Made by a program: the position numbers and the translations under genes. This document shows positions 1 to 8,775 of a DNA stretch of 64,000 bases, piece after piece. Under the pieces are notes generated by a model. The model had not been told where the DNA came from. It saw only the letters and a program-made list of their open reading frames with translations, and searched no databases. Source of the DNA: Nostoc indistinguendum CM1-VF10 (GTDB lineage Bacteria > Cyanobacteriota > Cyanobacteriia > Cyanobacteriales > Nostocaceae); the NCBI GenBank assembly GCA_019359215.1, contig JAHHHS010000014.1, forward strand, positions 62,001 to 126,000, read 5' to 3'. The stretch's first letter is position 1. The number at the start of each line of letters is the position of its first letter.

Positions 1-153
1 TTTCATAAAGGAACATAAAACATGATTGCTGAAATTAAGCTAGGTCTCTGTAACCCGCCAGAGCCTATATATTTGTATGTAAAAAAATGAGAATTAAGCG
101 GAGAATCTTACCTTTGGTAGAACTACGATATCAATAATAAAATAACTATTCCT

Positions 154-540
154 GTGCAAAAAACAGGGCTGACTGGTTATATATCCGAACTTAAATTAAC
201 GACGAAAGAATTTAGAGAAAAAGACAACCTTAAGTTAGACATCGTTGTTAGAGCCGATGAAATTTATATTGTTAGGACTGGAATAGAAACGAACTTTGCT
301 AAAAGTTTCCTTTTAGCTGTATCTCTAGTCCAGGACTTTTCCAAGCCCCTGATTATCGCTGCAACTGCTGGAGAAGAGAATGTGGTTTTTTGTAACCTCT
401 ATGACGCAGCGACTAAAAACCGGATTGACTCCAAATGGAATAAGGATGCTGATTGGTTGGCAATGATTGATAGTGTTCAAACTAAGTTGCAGACATCTAA
501 AAATTCTCATATCGTCTCTGGTGAAGCAATACATTTCTGA
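154..540 (+). CDS. hypothetical protein (GTG start)
   Basis: 128-aa ORF, GTG start; no family recognised with certainty. Confidence 0.5.
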   Translation: MQKTGLTGYISELKLTTKEFREKDNLKLDIVVRADEIYIVRTGIETNFAKSFLLAVSLVQDFSKPLIIAATAGEENVVFCNLYDAATKNRIDSKWNKDADWLAMIDSVQTKLQTSKNSHIVSGEAIHF

Positions 541-574
541 AAAATCCTATAGGAATCCGCTTTAATTTCTGTTC

Positions 575-665
575 GCGCAGCGTGGCGTAGCCATACCTCT
601 TTGCATGGTGCGCGTTCGCGTCTCTGAAAGAGAAGCGTCTCGCAGAGAAGCGCGATAGGCAGGGA
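575..665. repeat. short dispersed cyanobacterial repeat cluster (GCGTTCGCG / TCTCGCAGAGAAGCG type)
   Basis: gcgcagcgtggcgtagcc...gcgttcgcgtctctgaaagagaagcgtctcgcagagaagcgcg; related words recur near 9730, 22360, 28220, 43180, 53910 and 62680. Confidence 0.7.
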
Positions 666-762
666 GTGGGGAGTAGGAAATCAGCCTTTTCGAGTTGTAC
701 GGAGTTTTTTCAAAAATCAAATATGAGTCTTACAGCGTATTTCAGGTAAATGAAGTACATGG

Positions 763-790
763 GTAGAGGCACAACATGTTGTGCCTCTAC
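763..790. repeat. perfect 28-bp palindrome
   Basis: GTAGAGGCACAACA|TGTTGTGCCTCTAC, no loop. Confidence 0.85.
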
Positions 791-957
791 GATTATCTGT
801 ACCTCACTAACTCGCAATCTGCTGTATAGTATTTACGCGTTTACAAAAAAGACTAATTTAGCGCTGACATTGATGACTGCAATAACCAGTATGGTGTAAG
901 CTCTCAGTAAAATGAGTGTGTCGGTAACGAAAAAAAGACGCATCCATAACCAACCTT

Positions 958-1479
958 ATGCTCACAACAGCTAACTTTCTTCAGTACACCCAATGGTCAG
1001 GCATCGCTACCTTGGTATTTGCTGCCTTAACAGTTTTGGCTTTTATTCTCAAATGGGGCATCCGCTTTCGGATGGTGGGTACGACTGGCTTTATGCTGGT
1101 GCTGACGGCTGGTTTATTTGCACTTTCGATAGTTCCCTTGAGTCGGACTGTCATTCCAGGAGCAGCCCGGTACACTCTAGTTTATGACAATGGGTCAACA
1201 CAAGCCGTGATTGCCACATCACCCCAAATTACACCCACACAATTAGAAGCAACTTTACGGCAAGCAGTTAGTAATTTGTTTTCTTCTGGTCGCTCAGGTA
1301 CACGCGAAGAGAATAACTTGACAGTTCGCGCCCGTACCATTATCCACCCGGAGCCAGGGACTTCTGTACCAGTTTACTTGGGTGAAGCCAAGCGATCGCT
1401 CGTTTCTCGCAAAAATTCTGCGATCGCAGTCGAAATTTACACAGAAAAATTCGCCCAATTGCCAAAACCTACCGCTTAA
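958..1479 (+). CDS. Ycf51 family protein
   Basis: Two N-terminal TM segments followed by the conserved Ycf51-type domain (RYTLVYDNGSTQAVIATSPQITP...). Confidence 0.8.
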   Translation: MLTTANFLQYTQWSGIATLVFAALTVLAFILKWGIRFRMVGTTGFMLVLTAGLFALSIVPLSRTVIPGAARYTLVYDNGSTQAVIATSPQITPTQLEATLRQAVSNLFSSGRSGTREENNLTVRARTIIHPEPGTSVPVYLGEAKRSLVSRKNSAIAVEIYTEKFAQLPKPTA

Positions 1480-2105
1480 GCGAATGGGGCAGGGGAGGCA
1501 GGGCAGGGAGCAGGGAACAGGGAACAGGGGAAGAAGAACTATTGCTTAATCCCCAATCCCCAATTCCAATGCTTGTTACCAGAATGACATAATTTATTTT
1601 GTGTTTACCGATACATTAATAGTTATTCTTAGATTAAGATATTCACACTTTAGTGATTTTACTGTGGAAAAAGATCAATCAGCGTGCGGGTAATGGATAC
1701 TGACAGTTGTAATTTGTCAGTTGTTATCCTAATTGCCACTATTGACATTTTTACAATTTTTTGCAGCAAAGGGAACATAATCAGAGTGTACATTTCTCTG
1801 ACGCACCTATCCCTAGCTGGAATGACCATTATATAAATGATTCAGTTCTCAATCACTTTTCTTGAGAATCTGAGAGTGGTAATGTTAACTAATCATACGG
1901 TTATTCAAAACTTTGATAGTTCGGAATTTCAGGCTAATGGACATCACAGATTCGAGCAACATCGTTAAATGGCTTAATCAGTTGGCGATTAGCTCGGTTA
2001 AAACCTAGTTGAGTAACATAGAAGTTTGTAGCTATCTGGCAACAAGCATCCCTCACAGGAAGTCTATTAGATTAAGAAATATCAAGTTTTGGCAAACTAG
2101 ATTAT

Positions 2106-3296
2106 ATGTCTAATCAATTTTCTACTCAACCTTCTTTGTCTACTCAAACCTCTAGTTCATTATTTCCCCTCACAATTGCCCCAGCAAAAGTAATTCGTGG
2201 TTCTGGGGTGTTGCAAGCAGCCGCAGCAGAGATCGCCTGTTTGGGAAGTCGTCCCTTAATTGTGGCAGGTGAATCTACTCTCGCCATCAGCCGAAAGAAT
2301 TTGCAACCAGTTTTAGAAACGCAACAGTTACATACTGTCCAAGCTTCATACAGTCCAGATTGCTGTGAAGCTAGCCTGAAATCTTTACAGAAGAGGGCAA
2401 AAGAACATAAAGCTGATGTAATTATCGGTGTTGGTGGCGGCAAAGCCTTAGATACAGCGAAATTAGTCGCGCATCAGTTACTGTTGCCAGTGGTGACAAT
2501 TCCGACATCAGGAGCTACCTGTGCAGCTTGGAGTGCCCTATCGAATGTTTATTCGGAAAATGGGGCGTTTCTCTACGATGTAGGGCTGTCTCGTTGTCCC
2601 GATTTATTGATACTTGATTATGACTTGATTAAAACTGCACCACAACGGACTTTAGTAGCTGGTATTGGTGATGCGATCGCTAAGTGGTATGAAGCCTCAG
2701 TTAGCAGTGGGCATTTGCAAGACACTTTAATTATTGCTGCGGTGCAACAAGCACGAGTTTTGCGAGATATCCTTTTGCAAAAGTCAGCCGCAGCTTTGAA
2801 AGAACCAGGTAGTGAGGTTTGGCGAGAAGTTGTAGACGCAACTGTTTTACTCGCTGGGGTAGTTGGGGGACTTGGAGGAGCGCAGTGTCGCACAGTTGCT
2901 GCCCATGCCGTGCATAATGGTTTAACTCATATTTCAGGACATGGCAGTATTCATGGCGAAAAAGTTGCTTTTGGAATTTTGGTGCAACTGCGTTTAGAAG
3001 AAATGCTACAAGGTAATCAACTAGCAGCATCGGCACGGCAACAGTTGTTAAAGTTCTACACAGAAATTGGACTACCCCAAAAATTAAGTGACTTGGGATT
3101 GGGCAATATAACATTAGGCGAATTGCAAACAGCCGCCGAAATTGCCCTAGTTCCTAATTCTGACATCCATCGACTTCCATTTAAAGTCGCGCCAGAACAG
3201 TTGATGGCGGCAATGGTTTCCACCACTGCACCTATAGAGAGTAAAGATATGAATCGAGTTTCGCCCAAGGGAATCAGTGACGAGGTTGAAGCATGA
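2106..3296 (+). CDS. iron-containing alcohol dehydrogenase family protein (glycerol dehydrogenase-like)
   Basis: GVGGGKALDTAKLVA, TIPTSGATCAAWSALSNVY and HAVHNGLTHISGHGSIHGEKVAFG motifs. Confidence 0.85.
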   Translation: MSNQFSTQPSLSTQTSSSLFPLTIAPAKVIRGSGVLQAAAAEIACLGSRPLIVAGESTLAISRKNLQPVLETQQLHTVQASYSPDCCEASLKSLQKRAKEHKADVIIGVGGGKALDTAKLVAHQLLLPVVTIPTSGATCAAWSALSNVYSENGAFLYDVGLSRCPDLLILDYDLIKTAPQRTLVAGIGDAIAKWYEASVSSGHLQDTLIIAAVQQARVLRDILLQKSAAALKEPGSEVWREVVDATVLLAGVVGGLGGAQCRTVAAHAVHNGLTHISGHGSIHGEKVAFGILVQLRLEEMLQGNQLAASARQQLLKFYTEIGLPQKLSDLGLGNITLGELQTAAEIALVPNSDIHRLPFKVAPEQLMAAMVSTTAPIESKDMNRVSPKGISDEVEA

Positions 3297-4504
3297 GTTT
3301 AAATTGGATTGTCCCAGCAGAACGTATACAAAAACTGCCACCCTATGTATTTGCCCGTTTAGATGAACTGAAAGCTAAAGCACGGGAACAAGGGTTAGAT
3401 TTAATTGATTTGGGTATGGGAAACCCCGACGGTGCAACGCCAGCCCCAGTTGTAGAAGCTGCGATCGCCGCTTTAAAAGATCCCGCCAATCACGGTTATC
3501 CTCCTTTTGAGGGGACTGCTAGTTTCCGCCGGGCAATCACCAACTGGTATCATCGCCGTTATGGTGTGGTTCTCGATCCTGATAGCGAAGCTTTACCACT
3601 ACTCGGTTCTAAAGAAGGATTAACCCATTTAGCGATCGCTTACGTTAATCCTGGTGATTTAGTTCTGGTTCCTTCCCCAGCTTATCCCGCCCATTTTCGC
3701 GGCCCGGCGATCGCAGGCGGGAAAATCCATAGCTTGATCCTCAAACCAGAGAATAACTGGTTAATTGATTTAGCTGCCATTCCTGATGAGGTTGCAAGAC
3801 AAGCGAAAATTCTCTATTTTAACTATCCTAGTAATCCCACCGCCGCCACCGCACCCCGCGAATTTTTTGAAGAAATCGTCGCCTTTGCCCGCAAATATGA
3901 AATTCTGCTGGTGCATGATTTGTGTTACGCCGAGTTAGCTTTTGATGGTTATCAACCCACGAGCTTGCTAGAAATTCCCGGCGCGAAAGATATTGGTGTA
4001 GAATTTCACACCTTATCTAAAACCTACAATATGGCTGGTTGGCGCGTTGGGTTTGTGGTGGGGAACCGCCATGTAATTCAAGGTTTACGGACACTGAAAA
4101 CTAACTTAGATTACGGCATTTTTTCCGCCTTGCAAAAAGCAGCCGAAACCGCTTTACAACTGCCAGACGTGTATTTGCACGAGGTACAACAACGCTACCG
4201 TACCCGCCGCGATTTCCTCATTGATGGGTTAGGAGAGTTGGGTTGGGATATCCCCAAAACCAAGGCGACTATGTATCTTTGGGTGAAATGTCCTGTGGGC
4301 ATGGGTTCCACAGATTTCGCCTTGAATGTGTTGCAGCAAACTGGCGTTGTTGTTACCCCAGGTAATGCCTTTGGGGTTGCAGGTGAGGGCTATGTAAGGA
4401 TAAGTTTGATTGCCGACTGCGATCGCTTGGGTGAAGCTTTACATCGTTTTAAGCAGGCTGGTATCCGCTATAAACCTGAAGCTGTAGTCTCTGCTTCACA
4501 ATAG
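3293..4504 (+). CDS. class I/II aminotransferase (PLP-dependent)
   Basis: DLGMGNPDG, FNYPSNPTAATA, HTLSKTYNMAGWRVGFVVGN (PLP lysine region); 4-bp ATGA overlap with upstream CDS. Confidence 0.9.
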   Translation: MSLNWIVPAERIQKLPPYVFARLDELKAKAREQGLDLIDLGMGNPDGATPAPVVEAAIAALKDPANHGYPPFEGTASFRRAITNWYHRRYGVVLDPDSEALPLLGSKEGLTHLAIAYVNPGDLVLVPSPAYPAHFRGPAIAGGKIHSLILKPENNWLIDLAAIPDEVARQAKILYFNYPSNPTAATAPREFFEEIVAFARKYEILLVHDLCYAELAFDGYQPTSLLEIPGAKDIGVEFHTLSKTYNMAGWRVGFVVGNRHVIQGLRTLKTNLDYGIFSALQKAAETALQLPDVYLHEVQQRYRTRRDFLIDGLGELGWDIPKTKATMYLWVKCPVGMGSTDFALNVLQQTGVVVTPGNAFGVAGEGYVRISLIADCDRLGEALHRFKQAGIRYKPEAVVSASQ

Positions 4505-4534
4505 AGATAGTATAACCTTATCAAAATCTGATTC

Positions 4535-4858
4535 ATGCAAACCCCCTCTGCCACCATTCCTCATTTAATTGCTGCTGGCTTTCATGCTCTTTCTGATCCA
4601 CTCAGGATTAGTGTCCTGGAACTGTTACGACAGCGAGAATTATGTGTATGTGATTTGTGCGACGCTTTGGGGGTAAATCAGTCGAAACTATCTTTTCACC
4701 TGAAAACCCTCAAGGAAGCTGGCTTAGTTAACTCCCGTCAGGAAGGACGTTGGATTTATTACAGTTTGAATCTGTCCCAATTTAGTGTTTTAGAGGAATA
4801 TCTGGCAGATTTTAGCCATCATTCTGTAATTTCATCTGCCCGCTCCTGCTGCGATTAA
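4535..4858 (+). CDS. arsR: ArsR/SmtB family metalloregulator
   Basis: winged HTH with the ELCVCDLCDALGVNQSKLSFHLKTLKEAGLV arsenic-sensor motif; next to ars genes. Confidence 0.9.
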   Translation: MQTPSATIPHLIAAGFHALSDPLRISVLELLRQRELCVCDLCDALGVNQSKLSFHLKTLKEAGLVNSRQEGRWIYYSLNLSQFSVLEEYLADFSHHSVISSARSCCD

Positions 4859-4936
4859 GAAAGAGTTTAGAGCTTTAAGCCCCAGAAGTGTCAACTAGGA
4901 CTGATTCCGTTGGCGCTGAATTAATTTATTTAATGC

Positions 4937-5013
4937 ATCAAGTTTTTTTGATAAATTTTTATGTATAGTGCTATACTTTATATTGACACATCAAGTTTTT
5001 TTGAAATGATATA
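4937..5013 (+). promoter_or_regulatory. putative ArsR-controlled promoter with two operator boxes
   Basis: ATCAA-GTTTTT-TTGAT at 4937-4952 and ATCAA-GTTTTT-TTGAA at 4990-5005; TTGACA (4983-4988) as -35 with an AT-rich -10 region near 5006-5013. Confidence 0.6.
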
Positions 5014-5049
5014 AACATACTTTCAAAATTACCCATAACGGTAAGGTCA

Positions 5050-6201
5050 ATGAACGCAATAGCAAAGAAATTGACTCTCGTATTTGGAGTGTTGGCTTTT
5101 GCGACAAGTTGCACAGCCACACCTAATTCATCTACTCAAACTCAGTCGTTGCCAAAGGTTACGGAAGTCAGTGATGCGACAAAGGTAAGGACGATCAAGA
5201 TTGATGGTTCTAGCACAGTGTATCCGATCACCGAGGCGATCGCTAACCAGTTTCAACAAAACAAGCAGCAGTACAAAGGGCAAGTTGTACTAAACTTTTC
5301 CGGTACTAGCGCGGGGTTTAAGAAATTCTGTAACAAAGAGACAGACATCAGCAACGCCTCGCGTCCCATTCTGAAAGCAGAGATAGAAGCTTGCAACAAA
5401 AATGGTGTCAAGTTTATCGAGCTACCCGTTGCCTTTGATGCGCTAACCGTTGCCGTCAATTCCGAAAATACCTGGGCAAGAGATATTACCGTAGCCGAAT
5501 TGAAAAAGCTTTGGGAGCCAAATGCCCAAGGAAAAATTACTCGCTGGAACCAAGTGCGATCGTCTTGGCCTGATCAACCAATTAATCTGTATGGTGCTGG
5601 CGGTCAGTCTGGTACTTTTGATTACTTCACAGAAGCTATTGTTGGTAAAACCAGAGCGAGTCGCAGTGATTACATCTCCAGTGAAGATGATCTCGCTTTA
5701 GTGCGCGGAGTCGGCACAGATCCTAATGCTTTGGGTTATTTCGGGCTTGCTTATTACGAAGACAACAAAAGTCGGTTAAAACCTCTGGCAATTGATAGCG
5801 GCAAAGGAGCAGTGTTGCCATCACCTGAAACTGTCGAAAAAGCTGAATATCAGCCACTAGCTCGACCTTTGTTGATTTATGTTAATGCTCAATCTCTGCA
5901 AAATCAGCCAGAACTCAAAGAATTTGTAGATTATTACCTCAAGTACGCACCAATAACAACTAGTTCGGTTGGGTATGTGCCTTTACCTAGTGAAGCCTAT
6001 GAATTGGCAGAAAAAAACTTTCAAGGTGGTAAAGAAGGAACAGTATTTGCAGGTAAGGAGCAGATCAACTTCCAAATTAGTGATTTGTTGAAGACACTTG
6101 ATGAGAGTACGTGTTGGCATCAACGAATTTGGCAGGATTGGACGGCTAGCTTTGCGGGCTGCATGGGGTTGGTCAGAGCTTTAGTTTGTCCATATCAATG
6201 A
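5050..6201 (+). CDS. PstS-like phosphate/arsenate-context substrate-binding lipoprotein; C-terminus runs out of frame into the gapdh gene
   Basis: [50 protein letters not shown]; last ~33 aa ([14 protein letters not shown]...) are an out-of-frame reading of the GAPDH N-terminus. Confidence 0.85.
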   Translation: MNAIAKKLTLVFGVLAFATSCTATPNSSTQTQSLPKVTEVSDATKVRTIKIDGSSTVYPITEAIANQFQQNKQQYKGQVVLNFSGTSAGFKKFCNKETDISNASRPILKAEIEACNKNGVKFIELPVAFDALTVAVNSENTWARDITVAELKKLWEPNAQGKITRWNQVRSSWPDQPINLYGAGGQSGTFDYFTEAIVGKTRASRSDYISSEDDLALVRGVGTDPNALGYFGLAYYEDNKSRLKPLAIDSGKGAVLPSPETVEKAEYQPLARPLLIYVNAQSLQNQPELKEFVDYYLKYAPITTSSVGYVPLPSEAYELAEKNFQGGKEGTVFAGKEQINFQISDLLKTLDESTCWHQRIWQDWTASFAGCMGLVRALVCPYQ

Positions 6202-7100
6202 GAGAGATTAAAGGTGGGGCTGTTACTGCCGCTCATTTGCTCAAATTTGATTCTGTTCATGGACGTTGGACACCGGAAGTAGAAGCAGAAGGAGGCGATC
6301 GCATCCTCATTGATGGTACACCCCTAAACTTTAGCGAACACTCCCAACCTCATGAAGTCCCTTGGGAAGACTTGGGTGTTGATCTCGTGCTGGAATGCTC
6401 CGGTAAGTTTAGGACTCCCGCCACCCTAGACCCGTATTTTAAGCGGGGAGTACAGAAGGTAATTGTGGCTGCTCCGGTGAAGGAAGAAGCCTTGAATATT
6501 GTCATGGGAGTTAATGATCAACTTTATGAGCCGGAAAAGCATCACCTACTAACTGCGGCTTCTTGTACAACTAACTGTTTGGCTCCAGTAGTGAAGGTGA
6601 TCCATGAAGGCTTGGGCATTAAGCATGGAATCATTACCACAATCCATGACAACACCAATACTCAGACCATCGTAGATGCTCCTCATAAGGATCTACGCCG
6701 CGCACGAGCTACCAGTCTGTCTCTGATTCCTACCACCACTGGATCGGCAACTGCGATCGGATTGATTTATCCCGAACTCAACGGCAAACTCAATGGTTTG
6801 GCAGTACGAGTACCCTTACTCAAAGTTTTTGCCTTCAACTCAGCAGTTCACTCTTATTTAGTGTTGGCGTTTACTGACGACGACAAGGTAGCGCTGAACG
6901 TTGGTTTTTATTACATGGCAAACTCTGGTGGTCGGTTGATAGGTACTGTCTTATCAGGTTTGATATATCAGTTTTTCGGTTTAGTTGGCTGTCTGTGGAC
7001 ATCCATGTTTTTTGTACTAGCAGCAGCATTGATTTCTCTGAAGCTACCCGATCCTGAACCCAGCAAAGCGATCCCTTGGAAAGCTGGAGATGGAGATTAG
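6101..7100 (+). pseudogene. ars-associated glyceraldehyde-3-phosphate dehydrogenase (N-terminal ~240 aa) fused in frame to the C-terminal fragment of ArsJ
   Basis: Frame from ATG 6101 reads [27 protein letters not shown](TAG 6182)FVHINE, then a GAGAGAG slip moves to the 6186 frame ([20 protein letters not shown]...[14 protein letters not shown]...LAVRVPLL); after ~6825 the protein is MFS/ArsJ-like ([50 protein letters not shown]). Confidence 0.85.
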
Positions 7101-7214
7101 GGCATTGGAAGAAGCAGAGGGGCAGGGAGCAGGGGGCAGAGGAGAGGAATTTTCCCCATGCTTTTTCCCCGCTCCCCAATCCCCAATCCCCAAAAATATT
7201 TCAGGCTTATATCC

Positions 7215-7841
7215 ATGAGTACGAATTCGCAGCCGAATACAGCACAAGCAGGGAGTAATCTGAGTTTTTTTGAAAAATACCTCACCATTTGGGTATTTCT
7301 GTGCATCTTAGCGGGAATTGCACTAGGAAGATTATTTCCAGGGGTTGCGGTGACGCTAGATGCCCTGAGTATTTATCAAGTGTCAATTCCGATTGCAGTA
7401 TGTCTGTTTTTCATGATGTATCCGATCATGGTAAAAATAGATTTTACTCAAGCTAAAAATGCTATCCGTGCCCCAAAACCCGTAATTCTCACCTTGGTGG
7501 TGAACTGGTTGATTAAACCATTCACGATGGTGGCATTTTCCCAATTTTTCTTGGGTTGGTTGTTCCGTCCGTTAATTGCGGGAACAGAATTAATTCGTGG
7601 TAACGAAGTAGCGATCGCTAATTCCTACATTGCCGGTACTATTTTACTGGGAATTGCTCCTTGTACTGCGATGGTGTTGCTATGGGGTTATCTTTCCTAC
7701 GGGAATCAGGGGCACACTTTGGTGATGGTGGCAGTGAATTCTTTGATGATGCTGTTTTTATACGCACCTTTAGGCAGGTGGTTACTGAAGGAGCAAAATC
7801 ATGGCAGTTCTGAAAACTCATGTGGCTTTAAATGTTACTAA
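7215..7841 (+). pseudogene. ACR3-type arsenite efflux permease, N-terminal half only
   Basis: [51 protein letters not shown]; homology stops after APLGRWLL and the ORF runs out of frame into arsI. Confidence 0.85.
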
Positions 7842-8271
7842 CGTTGAAAAGTCTGTAGCATTTTATCGGGCTATGTTTGGTGTGGAACCGATGAAATATA
7901 AGGATGGCTACGCTAAGTTTGATATTCCCAGCCCAGCATTAAATTTGACATTGAATCTGGCTCCTAGCATTCAGGCTAGTGGTGCATTAGGTGCAGGTGC
8001 ATTGTCTCACTTGGGTGTACAAGTTGAAAGTACAGAAGAAGTGCGATCGGCTATCCAAAGATTTACTGATGCAGGACTAGCATTGTTTACCGAAGATAAT
8101 ACTGATTGTTGCTACGCTTTGCAAGACAAAGTTTGGGTAACAGATCCAGATGGGAATCGTTGGGAAGTATTTGTGGTGAAGGTAGGAGATACAGCGCCAG
8201 AAAAGAATTTGGTGACTACAGTTAATTCGGCTGAGGTAGTCAAGGCTGTTAATAAGCCATGTTGTGCTTAG
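7801..8271 (+). CDS. arsI: ArsI/CadI family glyoxalase-fold protein (C-As lyase)
   Basis: VOC fold [24 protein letters not shown], vicinal-Cys motif [25 protein letters not shown]-terminal CC. Confidence 0.9.
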   Translation: MAVLKTHVALNVTNVEKSVAFYRAMFGVEPMKYKDGYAKFDIPSPALNLTLNLAPSIQASGALGAGALSHLGVQVESTEEVRSAIQRFTDAGLALFTEDNTDCCYALQDKVWVTDPDGNRWEVFVVKVGDTAPEKNLVTTVNSAEVVKAVNKPCCA

Positions 8272-8282
8272 ATTGACATCCT

Positions 8283-8320
8283 CCCGCCGCTATATCAGGA
8301 GTATCTGATATAACGGCAGG
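8283..8320. repeat. hairpin, possible IS200/IS605-type end scar
   Basis: cccgccgctatatcag-gagtat-ctgatataacggcagg: 16-bp arms with two mismatches, preceded by TTGACATCCTC and followed by TTCCTAAG. Confidence 0.5.
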
Positions 8321-8362
8321 TTCCTAAGTTCGCTCTTTGAACAATAAAAAAGGGAAGGAATT

Positions 8363-8758
8363 TTGAAAAAAGTGATGTTTATTTGTACGCATAATTCCCG
8401 CCGTTCTCAAATGGCAGAGGGATTTGCACATACATTCGGTGAAAATAAAATTGCTGTCACAAGTTCTGGTTTAGCGATATGTGAGGTAGATCCTATCACC
8501 GTTGAAGTAATGGCAGAAATCGGCATTGATATTAGTAATCAAACCTCGAAGCCTTTAAGTGATTTCGATGCGGAAGATTATGATGCTGTGATTTCATTAT
8601 GTGGTTGTGGTGTTAACTTACCCGAAGAGTGGGTGTTAAGAGATGTGTTTGAAGATTGGCAACTTGATGATCCAGCAGGGCAATCAATTGAAAAGTTTCG
8701 CCGCGTTCGAGATGAAGTTAAGGAACGAGTTGTAAAGTTAATTGATTCCCTCAATTAA
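8363..8758 (+). CDS. arsC: arsenate reductase, LMW-PTP-like cyanobacterial type
   Basis: KKVMFICTHNSRRSQMAEGFA P-loop, VISLCGCGVNLPEEW, FEDWQLDDPAGQS. Confidence 0.9.
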   Translation: MKKVMFICTHNSRRSQMAEGFAHTFGENKIAVTSSGLAICEVDPITVEVMAEIGIDISNQTSKPLSDFDAEDYDAVISLCGCGVNLPEEWVLRDVFEDWQLDDPAGQSIEKFRRVRDEVKERVVKLIDSLN

Positions 8759-8775
8759 TTATGTCTTCTTCGATT

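Noticed and set aside
7044-7306. Small ORFs on both strands between arsJ remnant and acr3
   Set aside because: Derived from a low-complexity GGGCAGGGAGCAGGG / CCCCAATCCCC STRR tract.
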